Shown piece after piece: positions 1 to 8,176 of a stretch of 60,060 nt of DNA. The stretch's first letter is position 1; every line of letters starts with the position of its first letter. The position numbers and the translations under genes were made by a program. Source of the DNA: Spirochaetaceae bacterium. GTDB taxonomy: Bacteria; Spirochaetota; Spirochaetia; Treponematales; Rectinemataceae. The stretch is from assembly GCA_025355995.1 (NCBI GenBank), contig JANXYQ010000002.1, positions 1 to 60,060 on the forward strand. The letters run 5' to 3'. A model generated the notes under the pieces. The model was not told where the DNA came from. It was given only the letters and a program-made list of their open reading frames with translations, and did not search any database.

Positions 1-28
1 GCCGGAGCCCGCGCGAGCGGGCTCCGGC
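1..28. terminator. GC-rich hairpin downstream of ppk2
   Basis: A perfect 10-bp inverted repeat (GCCGGAGCCC / GGGCTCCGGC) with an 8-base loop lies just beyond the ppk2 stop. It could end ppk2 transcription leftward or a gene outside the window reading rightward. No T-tract is visible, because on the minus strand it would lie outside the window. Confidence 0.55.
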
Positions 29-35
29 CTAGGGG

Positions 36-959
36 CTAATTTTTGCTCTTCTTTTTCCCTTTCTTCTTCCCCTTCTTGCCGCCCTCGCCCCTAGGGGGCG
101 CGCTCACGGCCCGCGCCGACTCCGGTACCGATTCGCCCCCACCCGCCGAGGCATCGCCGGCCAGAGCGCCCGGGTAGATCCGCGGTATCCACTTCTGGCT
201 GTCAATGGGCGGCCGCGCGTACTTGCCCGCCTTCTGGCGCGGCGGCAGCTCGATGGGCTCCGGCGTGAGGTCCTCGTAAGGCACGCTCTTGAGCATGTGC
301 GTTATGACGTTGAGCCTCGCGCAATACTTGTCGTCCGCGTCCACTACATGCCAGGGGCTGTCGGGGGTATCCGAGAATTCGAGCATCGCGTCCTTGGCGC
401 GCGAATAGTCCACCCACTTCGAGCGGGCGGTCATGTCCATCGGGGAAAGCTTCCAGCGCTTGGCGGGATCCGAGAGCCTATCCTTGAACCGCGACTCCTG
501 CACGTCGTCGCTCACGCTGAACCAGTATTTGAGAAAGATTATCCCGGAACGGAGGAGCATGCGCTCGAACTCGGGCACCGACCGAGCGAATTCCGCGTAC
601 TCCGCCTCGGTGCAGAAACCCATGACCTTCTCGACGCCGGCGCGGTTGTACCAGCTCCGGTCGAAGAAGACCAGCTCGCCGCCGGAGGGCAGCTGCGCGA
701 CATAGCGCTGGAAGTACCACTGGGTCCTCTCCTTCTCGGTCGGCGCAGGCAGCGCTGCGATCCTGGCGGAGCGAGGGTTGAGGCCGGCCGTGATGGCCTT
801 TATCACGCCGCCCTTCCCCGCGGCGTCCCTGCCCTCGAAGAGGGCCACGACCTTGAGGGACTTGGCCTTCACCCACTCCTGAAGCTTGACGAGCTCGACG
901 GTGAGCCTATCGAGCTCTTCGAGGTATTCCTTCTTCCTGATCGCGGACGAGTCTCCCAT
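36..959 (-). CDS. ppk2: Polyphosphate kinase 2 (PPK2)
   Basis: PPK2 enzymes move phosphate between polyphosphate and nucleoside diphosphates in the cytoplasm. The 307-residue product has a Walker A loop (GRDAAGKGG), the lid/Walker B segment DRSWYNRAG and the family signature region around KYWFSVSDDVQ. It is most like the short single-domain class making ATP or GTP from polyP. I chose the ATG at 959; an upstream in-frame start would add 19 residues unlike the family. After the catalytic core, the last ~50 residues form a low-complexity Ala/Gly/Ser linker ending in a run of about 11 lysines within 15 residues, which is not part of the conserved fold. The substrate (ADP or GDP) cannot be read from sequence. 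Confidence 0.93.
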   Translation of the reverse strand: MGDSSAIRKKEYLEELDRLTVELVKLQEWVKAKSLKVVALFEGRDAAGKGGVIKAITAGLNPRSARIAALPAPTEKERTQWYFQRYVAQLPSGGELVFFDRSWYNRAGVEKVMGFCTEAEYAEFARSVPEFERMLLRSGIIFLKYWFSVSDDVQESRFKDRLSDPAKRWKLSPMDMTARSKWVDYSRAKDAMLEFSDTPDSPWHVVDADDKYCARLNVITHMLKSVPYEDLTPEPIELPPRQKAGKYARPPIDSQKWIPRIYPGALAGDASAGGGESVPESARAVSAPPRGEGGKKGKKKGKKKSKN

Positions 960-1012
960 GCTTGCCTCCGGAGACAATTCTAGCCGAATTCGAGCCGCGA
1001 TGCACTGACGGC

Positions 1013-1918
1013 TCAATCCCGATCCGATGTCGTCGTGAACTCGGCCCAGATCGGGTAGTGGTCGCTCAGGGCCCGCTCGGTCCCCGCGCTTCTCTCCGGC
1101 TCCGTCCCTGTACCCTCGACGGCCGCGAGGTCGAAGGATTCAGCCGGCCGCAGTACCCCCCAGGACCCGTCGTAGTCGCCAGCCATCGAGGAGGAAAGCT
1201 CCATGCGGTCGTAGGCGAGGCTCGCGCTGGCGACCGTCGTATCCGCGTCGTTGGGGATGACCGTGAGGAATCCGCCGGAGGCGAAGCCCGCGAGGCCGGG
1301 GCCGGGACCCTCGGCGTAGTAGCTTCCGTCGGCGTTGAAATCGCCGGCGCAGATGACGTCGGGCTCGCCCAGCGCGACGGAGGTCTCGTCCATCACCGCG
1401 GCTATCTCAGGGACTTCGGCCTCGGCCAGCTTCGGGCGCGTATGGACGGTAAGCATGGCGAAATCGAGGGGCCTGCCGAGCACTTGGAAAAAGGCTACGA
1501 GGGGCGGATAGGTGAACTTTTGCGGTCCGTCGTAAAGCTTCGAGGACTTCACTTGAAGCCTGTCGTTCCTGTACACGAAAGCGTATTGATTCCCGCGGAC
1601 ATAGGAAAAAACATCGCCGCCCGCGACTTCGTCCACCCGCGCGACGAAGGCCTTCATGGCCTTCTCGCAGGCCTCGTCGCTCGCCGTAGACCCGTTGGAG
1701 CCGACTTCCTGCATGGCCATCAGGTCGAAGCCGGCCGCTATCTTCGCCATCACGGCCATCGTCCCCACCCTCGCCTCCTTCGCCTCGCCGAGGATGGCCA
1801 CGTTGTAGCTGCCGACCCTGATCTTCAATGGGCCGGATCCGGCGGTCGGGGCGCCCCTGTCCCGAGAGCAGGCGGCGAGGACGAGGATGGAGAGAAGCAA
1901 GGAAAGGTTCCTACGCAT
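1013..1918 (-). CDS. Endonuclease/exonuclease/phosphatase-fold lipoprotein
   Basis: A 301-residue secreted protein of the DNase I-like metal-dependent hydrolase fold. It begins with a lipoprotein signal (lipobox LAAC around residue 17), so it is probably membrane-anchored and faces the periplasm or surface. Family landmarks are the early YNVAILG strand, the metal-binding Glu in MQEVGSNG, the AGDFNADG motif and the C-terminal SDHYPIWAEF with its catalytic Asp-His. The substrate could be extracellular DNA, a phospholipid or a phosphoester; the fold does not decide. It sits 53 bases upstream of ppk2 on the same strand and diverges from the cyclase gene. No strong ribosome site is seen before the ATG. 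Confidence 0.85.
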   Translation of the reverse strand: MRRNLSLLLSILVLAACSRDRGAPTAGSGPLKIRVGSYNVAILGEAKEARVGTMAVMAKIAAGFDLMAMQEVGSNGSTASDEACEKAMKAFVARVDEVAGGDVFSYVRGNQYAFVYRNDRLQVKSSKLYDGPQKFTYPPLVAFFQVLGRPLDFAMLTVHTRPKLAEAEVPEIAAVMDETSVALGEPDVICAGDFNADGSYYAEGPGPGLAGFASGGFLTVIPNDADTTVASASLAYDRMELSSSMAGDYDGSWGVLRPAESFDLAAVEGTGTEPERSAGTERALSDHYPIWAEFTTTSDRD

Positions 1919-2014
1919 AATCGACCGGTATTATACCATGCCGATGGCGCTCGAGGGACGCGGACCCGGCCCGCGCCCTTGCGCGCTAGACGGAAGCGAC
2001 CCTACACTAAGGCG

Positions 2015-3448
2015 ATGGCGAAAAGACAGTTGCGATTCAGGTCCATCACGTTCACGGTCAACCTCTTCCTGGTCCTCGCCCTCGCAGTCGGCGTCGGCCT
2101 CGTCATGGTCGCCTTCACCTATTCCCTGCTCGCCTCGCGCAATCAGCTCACGCGGAGCAGCCTCCTCCAGCAGGGGAACATCATCTACACTTCGATCGCC
2201 AATTTCATGTTGCCCGGCGACGCCCCGCTCGCCGTAAAATTCGTGGGACAGATATCCATTTCCAGCCCCGAGTCGTCGATCTCCCTCTATCGCCGCGACG
2301 GCGTACCCGCCTTCTCCGACAACGCGACCATCGAGCGCGTGAACACGAACCTCCGGGAGGCGAAATTCTCGCCGCGGGCGCAGGCGGCGTCCCAAGCGGC
2401 GAGGCCCTCGACGCCGCGCTTCAAGGAGGCTTCGTCGAATCCTCCCTCCGAGGTCTTCTTCCAGGAATCCTCCGGCGGGAACAGCTACTTCCGCGCCTAT
2501 CGGCCTTTGATCAACTTGCCAAAGTGCGCCGTCTGCCACGGCTCGGACCACACGGTGCGCGGCGTCATCGACATCAGGTCGGACGTCACTTCCGTCATCC
2601 GCACCCAGAACCTCACGATCGCGGGCGGCGCGGTCGGATTCCTCGTCGTCGTCGGACTCCTCGCCTTCCTCATAGGGTCCTTCCTGCGCGCCCTCGTGCT
2701 GTCCCCAATCCAATCCATCGGCAGCCTCTGCACCCAGGTGACCTCGGGCAGCTTCGAGGGCCGGGTCGATGTACGCGGCAAGAACGAGATAGGCGACCTC
2801 GCCAGGACGGTCAATCAGATGGTGGGCGGCCTGCGCGAGCGCTTCGAGCTCACGAAATACGTCTCGCGGGGCACGATAGGCGCCTTGACCGAGGGACAGA
2901 AGCCTCAACGCGTACAACGGACCCTCCTCTTCACGGACGTCCGCGGCTTCACCGCCTATACCGAAAGGCACGAACCCGAGCGTGTCGTGCGCGCGCTGAA
3001 CCGACTGCTCGAGAGGCAATCCGAGATTATCCACGAGTGGGGCGGCGACATAGATAAATTCGTCGGGGACGAGGTCGTCGCCGTCTTCGCCGGCGAGGAC
3101 GCGTCTACCCGCGCCTGCAGGGCCGCGAGGGACATCGTCCGCCTCTGCGCGATGAGGCCGGCGGACTTCGACGGCCTCTCGGTCGGGATCGGCGCGGCCT
3201 CCGGCCCCATCATCCAGGGCATGATCGGCTCCGAGCGGCGCGCGGACTTCACGGTGATCGGGGATTCCGTAAATATCGCGAGCAGGCTCTGCTCGATAGC
3301 GAAGGCGGGGCAGGTGATCGTCGGCGATTCAGCCAAGGCGGCCGCGGGCGCGGAATTCGCGTTCAAGGGACCCTTCGGCGCCAAGCTCAAAGGCAAGGCG
3401 GCGCCGCAAAAGGTCTGGCTGCTCCTGACGGGGGCCGGCCCCGGCTAG
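2015..3448 (+). CDS. Membrane adenylate cyclase with periplasmic c-heme sensor, HAMP and class III cyclase domain
   Basis: This predicted cAMP-forming enzyme has 477 residues. Order of parts: membrane helix about 12-38, periplasmic region 40-200 containing a c-type heme site CAVCH (171-175), second helix about 200-228, HAMP about 228-280, and a class III cyclase domain about 298-470. Catalytic residues are all present: metal aspartates D308 and D352, adenine-specifying K348 and D411, transition-state N420 and R424. It should act as a homodimer. The N-terminal layout resembles c-heme sensor modules that respond to redox state or small gases; the ligand is inferred. The ATG was chosen because the longer frame upstream is only a shadow of the opposite-strand nuclease gene. 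The next gene, 13 bases on, encodes another c-heme protein. Confidence 0.9.
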   Translation: MAKRQLRFRSITFTVNLFLVLALAVGVGLVMVAFTYSLLASRNQLTRSSLLQQGNIIYTSIANFMLPGDAPLAVKFVGQISISSPESSISLYRRDGVPAFSDNATIERVNTNLREAKFSPRAQAASQAARPSTPRFKEASSNPPSEVFFQESSGGNSYFRAYRPLINLPKCAVCHGSDHTVRGVIDIRSDVTSVIRTQNLTIAGGAVGFLVVVGLLAFLIGSFLRALVLSPIQSIGSLCTQVTSGSFEGRVDVRGKNEIGDLARTVNQMVGGLRERFELTKYVSRGTIGALTEGQKPQRVQRTLLFTDVRGFTAYTERHEPERVVRALNRLLERQSEIIHEWGGDIDKFVGDEVVAVFAGEDASTRACRAARDIVRLCAMRPADFDGLSVGIGAASGPIIQGMIGSERRADFTVIGDSVNIASRLCSIAKAGQVIVGDSAKAAAGAEFAFKGPFGAKLKGKAAPQKVWLLLTGAGPG

Positions 3449-3457
3449 GGGGGGGGG
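3448..3457 (+). repeat. Run of 10 G at the cyclase/P460 junction
   Basis: Ten consecutive G bases start at the last base of the cyclase stop codon and run to 4 bases before the next start codon. The tract acts as, or overlaps, the ribosome binding site of the P460 gene. A tract this long can slip in replication or be miscounted in sequencing. Confidence 0.9.
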
Positions 3458-3461
3458 AAGC

Positions 3462-4001
3462 ATGAAAGGCATGCCGAGGTATTCGCCGCTCACGGCGGTC
3501 GCGGTCGCGCTCGCCCTCCTGGCGGGCTGCTCGCGCGCCCCGGAGGAGATATACGCCCCGGCCGATTACCCGACCTGGGAGAGGACGACCTCCATCACCC
3601 TCAACTACCCGATCCCCGGCCACGAGAACCGCCTGCGAATCCCGAGGATGAACGCGAAGGGCTTCAGCGCCATCCCCGCCCGAGTCGGAAGCGGCCTGAA
3701 ATGGGATTTCCCGGAAGACACCGTCATCGTCAAGGAAGTCTACGCGACCGCGAATCCGGCTCCCGGCGACAAGCCCGTCCAGCTCACTATCATGGCGAAG
3801 GACCCGAACGACAAGAGGGCGCAGGCAGGATGGCTCTGGATAACGAAAGACCTGCCCGACGGCAAAGAGACGGTCTTCACCGGCAATTTCTGCGTCACCT
3901 GCCACGCGAACGCAAACGAGAAGCACCCCTACGGCGACGGCAACTCGAACGAGGATTTCAGGGACTATGTCTACTTCGTGCCCGGCGAGGCGGCCAAGTG
4001 A
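3462..4001 (+). CDS. Cytochrome P460-like monoheme lipoprotein
   Basis: A 179-residue secreted heme protein. The signal peptide ends in a lipobox (LLAGC, residues 19-23), so the mature protein is lipid-anchored. Near the C-terminus is a CVTCH heme c motif (144-148) followed by HANANEKHPYG, the conserved tail of the cytochrome P460 family; the WDFPEDTVIVKEVY and GWLW segments also fit. P460 members oxidise hydroxylamine or bind NO, but many P460-fold lipoproteins have no known function. No other nitrogen-oxidation gene is present here, so an NO- or redox-related sensing or electron role beside the heme cyclase is the more economical inference. An alternative start lies 9 bases downstream. Confidence 0.82.
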   Translation: MKGMPRYSPLTAVAVALALLAGCSRAPEEIYAPADYPTWERTTSITLNYPIPGHENRLRIPRMNAKGFSAIPARVGSGLKWDFPEDTVIVKEVYATANPAPGDKPVQLTIMAKDPNDKRAQAGWLWITKDLPDGKETVFTGNFCVTCHANANEKHPYGDGNSNEDFRDYVYFVPGEAAK

Positions 4002-4007
4002 CGCCGG

Positions 4008-4859
4008 CTACGCGGCGCCTAGCTCCACCCTCGATTTCGCCATGCCGACGACTGAGGCGACGGCGTCGCGATCGGGCGTTGGGGCGCGGAATCCCGCCAT
4101 GCGCCCCGTGAAGACGGCGCGGAGCTCGCTTCCCGCCTTCTTGATCGAGTAGATGCCGGTGCAGTGGGGGCAGCGGAGCTCATCGCCGTCGCCCGTGTCG
4201 GCTGGCGGGGCGATGATGGGCCCGCAACGCTCGCAGTTGAGCATGAGCTGGCTATCGTTGGCGTGGCCCAGGATATGGTCGAGACCGCCCTTTCGCGCGA
4301 GGCCCGCGAAGACCGCGGCGAGGCTCGGGTCGAACTGGCTTCCCGCGTGCTCGACGAGATTGACGAGCGCCTGTCCCTTGGGCATGCCAGCCCGATAGGG
4401 CCGAGTGCTGGTCATCGCGTCGAAGGCGTCCGCGATGGCGATGATCCTCCCGTGGACCGAGAGCCCGCCCGACTGTCCGCCCGTCGGGTAGCCTTTGCCG
4501 TCCAGCCGCTCGTGGTGCTCCGACACTGCGAAGAGCACCAGCTGCGCGAGGGGATGCTTGTCGAGGACGCTCCTGCCGATCCCCGGATGCGCCTTCATCG
4601 CCGCGTACTCCTCGTCCAGCAGGGGACCCGGCTTGTTGAGGATGGAATCGGGAACGCCGATCTTGCCGATGTCGTGCACCAGGCCCCCGACGCTCGCGAT
4701 GAAGCGGGAATCGGCGTCCAGGCCCGCCTCCTTCGCGAGCTCGAAGGCGTAGCGCGAGACCCGCCACGTGTGCCCCCCTGTGTAGGCGTCGCGCGCCTCG
4801 ATGAGGGTCGCGAGGGTGAGCAGGGAATCGAGAAGGTTCGGGTCTATCTCCAACCTCAT
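4008..4859 (-). CDS. HD-GYP cyclic di-GMP phosphodiesterase with C-terminal zinc ribbon
   Basis: This is predicted to hydrolyse cyclic di-GMP in the cytoplasm. The HD-GYP domain spans about residues 8-190: the metal-binding HDIGK and the signature HHERLDGKGYP are intact, so it is probably active. There is no receiver or PAS input domain. Instead, about residues 205-245 hold two CxxC pairs (CERC and CPHC) spaced like a zinc ribbon, then a short tail. A strong ribosome site (GGAGG, 7 bases) supports the start. It converges on the P460 gene with only 6 bases between stops. Zinc or redox control through the ribbon is inference. Confidence 0.92.
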   Translation of the reverse strand: MRLEIDPNLLDSLLTLATLIEARDAYTGGHTWRVSRYAFELAKEAGLDADSRFIASVGGLVHDIGKIGVPDSILNKPGPLLDEEYAAMKAHPGIGRSVLDKHPLAQLVLFAVSEHHERLDGKGYPTGGQSGGLSVHGRIIAIADAFDAMTSTRPYRAGMPKGQALVNLVEHAGSQFDPSLAAVFAGLARKGGLDHILGHANDSQLMLNCERCGPIIAPPADTGDGDELRCPHCTGIYSIKKAGSELRAVFTGRMAGFRAPTPDRDAVASVVGMAKSRVELGAA

Positions 4860-5013
4860 GAGCCGGCCTCCGTGACCTGATCCTCAAAGTATCGCGAAGC
4901 CCGCCCCAAAGGGAAGGGCGAGGGTTAGTCGAGGCGCACTTTCTCCCTCCAGGCATGGACAGGGCGGGCGATCGACCCGAAATTCGAGGGAGGACTCGGG
5001 ATAGGAGGTCGAC

Positions 5014-5715
5014 ATGAGCGAAGACTCAGGCCCTGCGGCGCCTGACAGGCGTCGGATGGTGTTTCTCCTGCTGTCGCGAGTCGTGCCGGGATTCATCGTC
5101 GTGGCGGCGCTGATCTTCCTGCCGGCAGGCAGCCTCGCCTGGGTGAACGGCTGGGTATACATCGGGGCGCTCTCAGTCCTGATAGCCGGCGCGCTCTCCT
5201 ATTTCCTGGCGCGCGATCCCGCCCTCCTCGAGAGGCGCATGAGGATGAGAGAGCGCAGGAGCACGCAGAAATTTTGCGTCGCCGCATCCTACCCCGTCAT
5301 CGTCGCCGTCTTCGCCCTCCCCGGTCTCGATCACCGCTTCGGTTGGTCGAGAGTCCCGGCCGCGGTCGTCATAGTCGGCTTGGCGGCGGTCCTGGCGGGC
5401 TACGCGCTCTTCTTCGCCGTCATGCGGGCCAATTCCTACGCCTCGCGGGTGATTGAGATACAGGAGGGGCAGCGGGTCATCGATACCGGACCCTATGCGA
5501 TGGTCCGGCATCCCTTGTACGTCTCGAGCCTCGTCATCTACCTCGTTTCGCCCCTCGTCCTCGGCTCGTGGTGGGCCGTGATCCCCGCCCTCGCCTACCT
5601 GCCCCTCCTCGTCGCGCGGATCCGCGACGAGGAAGCGCTGCTTCGCCGGGACCTTCCCGGCTATCTCGACTATTGCGACAGGGTGAAGTGGCGGCTGCTC
5701 CCCGGAGTGTGGTGA
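5014..5715 (+). CDS. Isoprenylcysteine carboxyl methyltransferase/PEMT-like membrane protein
   Basis: The 233-residue integral membrane protein has about five hydrophobic helices and the ICMT/PEMT C-terminal signature: the RHPLYVSS motif (about residues 168-175) followed by a hydrophobic segment and RDEEALLRRDLPGYLDYCDRV. Such proteins bind S-adenosylmethionine from the membrane side and methylate lipids or small hydrophobic substrates. Bacteria lack prenylated proteins, so the substrate is unknown. A good ribosome site (GGAGG) precedes the ATG. It converges on an unrelated membrane protein gene. Confidence 0.85.
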   Translation: MSEDSGPAAPDRRRMVFLLLSRVVPGFIVVAALIFLPAGSLAWVNGWVYIGALSVLIAGALSYFLARDPALLERRMRMRERRSTQKFCVAASYPVIVAVFALPGLDHRFGWSRVPAAVVIVGLAAVLAGYALFFAVMRANSYASRVIEIQEGQRVIDTGPYAMVRHPLYVSSLVIYLVSPLVLGSWWAVIPALAYLPLLVARIRDEEALLRRDLPGYLDYCDRVKWRLLPGVW

Positions 5716-5734
5716 GGGCGCCGCCACGGGCGCC

Positions 5735-6385
5735 CTAGTAGCGCCAGCCGAGAGCGGCGGCGACGAGGTTCGCCGCGATCGCGACCGCGTAGGGTATGGC
5801 CGTGACGACGGCCTTCCCCCGGATCGTCTTTCGCGTGAATGCGAATATCGCCCAGGCGAAGAACCAGAAGTAGCCGATGAGAAGGATGAGCCAGATGCCG
5901 CCGAGGCTGCGCGACCAGAAGGGGTATTCCCAAACGAGGAGGCCCGCCGCGTTGAGGCAGCACTCCACGAATACGCAGACCGCGGTATAGCCGAGGGCGA
6001 AGAACCAGGCCTCGGGAATGCCGAGTATCCTCGCCTTGGGCCTTCGCGAGAGGCTGTGGTAGAAGACGAAGCCCAGAATGGCGAACATGAACATGATCTC
6101 GATGTTCCAGCCCACGGTCGTGCGCAGGGCGCTCGGCCCTGGGGCGGTCCAGACCGCGGAGCGGCCGGTGAGGGCGAGGACCCAGCCGTTCCAGCTCTCG
6201 TTGAGGAAATCGGCGCCGAATATCGCTAGGGCCGCGAAGAGCGGATTCCAGTCCCCGCCCTCCCTCGCGCGCTTGATCTCCATCGTGTACAGGTAGAATA
6301 CGATCGCGAGAATTGGGATGACATACCATTGGAGAGTCGAGATATCCCTGAGTCCCAATAGCGCGCGCCGCGTAGCCTCTGTCAT
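5735..6385 (-). CDS. Conserved-looking membrane protein, function unknown
   Basis: The 216-residue polytopic protein has about six predicted membrane helices and several aromatic, charged loops (for example LNESWNGWVLALTGRSA around residue 60). I do not recognise the family. It stands alone: the neighbouring ICMT-like gene converges on it, and the 63-residue membrane protein gene diverges 63 bases away. No domain or catalytic motif points to a function. Confidence 0.75.
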   Translation of the reverse strand: MTEATRRALLGLRDISTLQWYVIPILAIVFYLYTMEIKRAREGGDWNPLFAALAIFGADFLNESWNGWVLALTGRSAVWTAPGPSALRTTVGWNIEIMFMFAILGFVFYHSLSRRPKARILGIPEAWFFALGYTAVCVFVECCLNAAGLLVWEYPFWSRSLGGIWLILLIGYFWFFAWAIFAFTRKTIRGKAVVTAIPYAVAIAANLVAAALGWRY

Positions 6386-6448
6386 CTTCGCCCCCAGCCG
6401 AGATTCTCAGTATATTCACCTTATACTGATCGCGATAAGGAGGAGAGC

Positions 6449-6640
6449 ATGAGGATCGCGTCATTCGTCGTCGCGGGACTATTGATTCTTGCCGGCGGAG
6501 TATGGTTCTTCCAGGGCATAGGCATCCTACCCGGAAGCGTCATGACGGGGCAGACCCGATGGGCGCTCTACGGCGGGATCGCCGTGATCCTCGGCTGCGC
6601 CGCGCTCACATATTCGCTTCGGCGGCCTCGGAGGAAATGA
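6449..6640 (+). CDS. Small two-helix membrane protein
   Basis: A 63-residue protein with two hydrophobic helices (about 3-22 and 38-56) and a basic C-terminal tail (RRPRRK). The pattern VWFFQGIGILPGS-MTG between the helices resembles a widespread uncharacterised family of tiny membrane proteins. The ribosome site AAGGAGGAG lies 5-6 bases before the ATG. Its last 35 bases overlap the end of the convergent SDR gene. Function unknown. Confidence 0.78.
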   Translation: MRIASFVVAGLLILAGGVWFFQGIGILPGSVMTGQTRWALYGGIAVILGCAALTYSLRRPRRK

Positions 6641-7304
6641 GCTCGAGCACCTTCGCCGCCACCTGCTCGGGCAGGTCGACCTCGGGCGCCCTGGAAGCGC
6701 CGCCGCCGGCGAAGGAAGGGCGAGCCCCGATGGCGTTCTCGCCGAAACGGGTCGCCGTCATCCTCGGGTGGAATACGCTGACGACGATCTTGTCCTTGGC
6801 CAACTCGGCCCGGGCGGTAAAGGAAAGCGCGTTCAGCGCGTACTTGGTGGAAGCGTAGGCACCGAGCGAGGGATAGGCGTTCTTGGACACCATGGAGCTG
6901 ATGTTGAGGATCATACCTCCGCCCGCATCGCGCATGCGCGGGATCACGAGCTGCATCGCTCGCAGCGGGGCGTAGACGTTGAGCTCCATCGCCGTCTTGT
7001 ACGAGCCGATGTCGATCCCCTCGACCGGACCGTACATGCCCTGCCCCGCGTTGTTGACGAGAAGGTCGACGCGCCCGTGGGCGCGGATCGCCGCCTCGAC
7101 CAGGGCCTCTATGTCCTTGGCCACGCGCAGGTCGGCTCGGACCGCCATGGCTCCCGGCAGGCTCCGCGCGAGCGCGTGGAGCTTGTCCAACGAGCGGGCA
7201 GCCAGCACGAGCTTGGCTCCCCCTGAGGCGAGCGCCTCTGAAATCGCCTTGCCGATGCCTTCCGAGGCACCGGTGACGATGACTACCTTATCTTTGATGT
7301 TCAT
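6606..7304 (-). CDS. Short-chain dehydrogenase/reductase (SDR)
   Basis: A classical SDR of 232 residues that uses NAD(P)H to oxidise or reduce a small alcohol or ketone. The glycine-rich nucleotide site TGASEGIGKA is at the N-terminus, NNAG is about residue 85, and the catalytic Ser plus YASTK (Tyr-Lys) is about residue 150. The substrate is unknown. I chose the ATG at 7304; the slightly longer reading would need a TTG start. The 3' end overlaps the small membrane protein gene by 35 bases. Confidence 0.92.
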   Translation of the reverse strand: MNIKDKVVIVTGASEGIGKAISEALASGGAKLVLAARSLDKLHALARSLPGAMAVRADLRVAKDIEALVEAAIRAHGRVDLLVNNAGQGMYGPVEGIDIGSYKTAMELNVYAPLRAMQLVIPRMRDAGGGMILNISSMVSKNAYPSLGAYASTKYALNALSFTARAELAKDKIVVSVFHPRMTATRFGENAIGARPSFAGGGASRAPEVDLPEQVAAKVLELISSEAAEANM

Positions 7305-7355
7305 GGTGAGCAAAAGATACTGAAGGATCTCGCGGAGGCATAGGCGATCAGGATA

Positions 7356-8033
7356 CTAGAGTCGATAGCCAGCTATCAGGTCTATGCCGCTGTTCAATGC
7401 ACCGCGAGCGCCGCCGAACTCGGACGGTGGCGCGAACTCCATGGATTTCACGATGCTCACGGAGAAGCGTCCCTCGAAGGTCATCCTGCCCGCTTCACCG
7501 CCGGCAACGAGGAGGAAACCGTAGTCCAAGGGCCGAACGACCGTAACGTCGCCTGCCGTTCCCTTGCTGAGCTTTCCGACGCCGTCTAGGCCGCTGACGC
7601 CGGTCGAAAAATCGTAGCGGCCGCCGAGGAACCAGGCCATATACCCACCGATCCCGCCGTAGAAGCTGGAGTTCTCGTCCATCCTCGCCGACCATTTCGC
7701 CCACAGGGGTACCTCGAAGTAATCCATATACCATTTCGCGTGACCGTCGCTCGCTTCGACGCTGCATCCCTTGCCGCGGTAGCCTGCCTCGACCTCGATG
7801 CCGAAATCCGGCTGAAGGTTGGCGCAGGCATAGGCATAGGCCTCGCCTTGCAGGGCGAATACGGTCGACTGGTTCCATCCCGCATCGCCCGTCCAGAAGA
7901 AGCTCGGGAGGGCGAGGCCGCCCTTCACGCCGAAATCCAAAAGCCGCGGGGAAATGCCTTGGGCGACGAGGGGCGCGCCGGCCGACAAAACGGCGGCTAC
8001 TAAAAGAATTACCGGGAGGCTAGGTCGTTTCAT
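7356..8033 (-). CDS. Outer-membrane beta-barrel protein (small porin-like)
   Basis: The 225-residue exported protein starts with a signal peptide (MKRPSLPVILLVAAVLSAG, cleavage near VAQG) and continues with alternating hydrophobic strands, ending in an aromatic-rich IDLIAGYRL, as expected for an 8-strand barrel. The start at 8033 is fixed by a GGAGG site 5 bases upstream; the much longer open frame upstream is a shadow. It resembles PorT/OmpA-like small barrels but no specific family is certain. Its function, structural or adhesion, cannot be told from sequence. Confidence 0.75.
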   Translation of the reverse strand: MKRPSLPVILLVAAVLSAGAPLVAQGISPRLLDFGVKGGLALPSFFWTGDAGWNQSTVFALQGEAYAYACANLQPDFGIEVEAGYRGKGCSVEASDGHAKWYMDYFEVPLWAKWSARMDENSSFYGGIGGYMAWFLGGRYDFSTGVSGLDGVGKLSKGTAGDVTVVRPLDYGFLLVAGGEAGRMTFEGRFSVSIVKSMEFAPPSEFGGARGALNSGIDLIAGYRL

Positions 8034-8176
8034 GCAATCCTCCGCATCCATTATTTGCGAGCCTTCGTGCCAACGCAAGGCGGTATATCCCATTCTCGGC
8101 GCCAGAAGCCAGGAGCTCGAATCGCCGAAAGCAATCCGCCCGGGTAGCCGGCGGATTCCCGGCCCTTGCAGCGGGC

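Noticed and set aside
3462-4001. P460 gene as sign of ammonia oxidation
   Set aside because: No hydroxylamine or ammonia oxidation genes are present; lone P460-fold lipoproteins are widespread.
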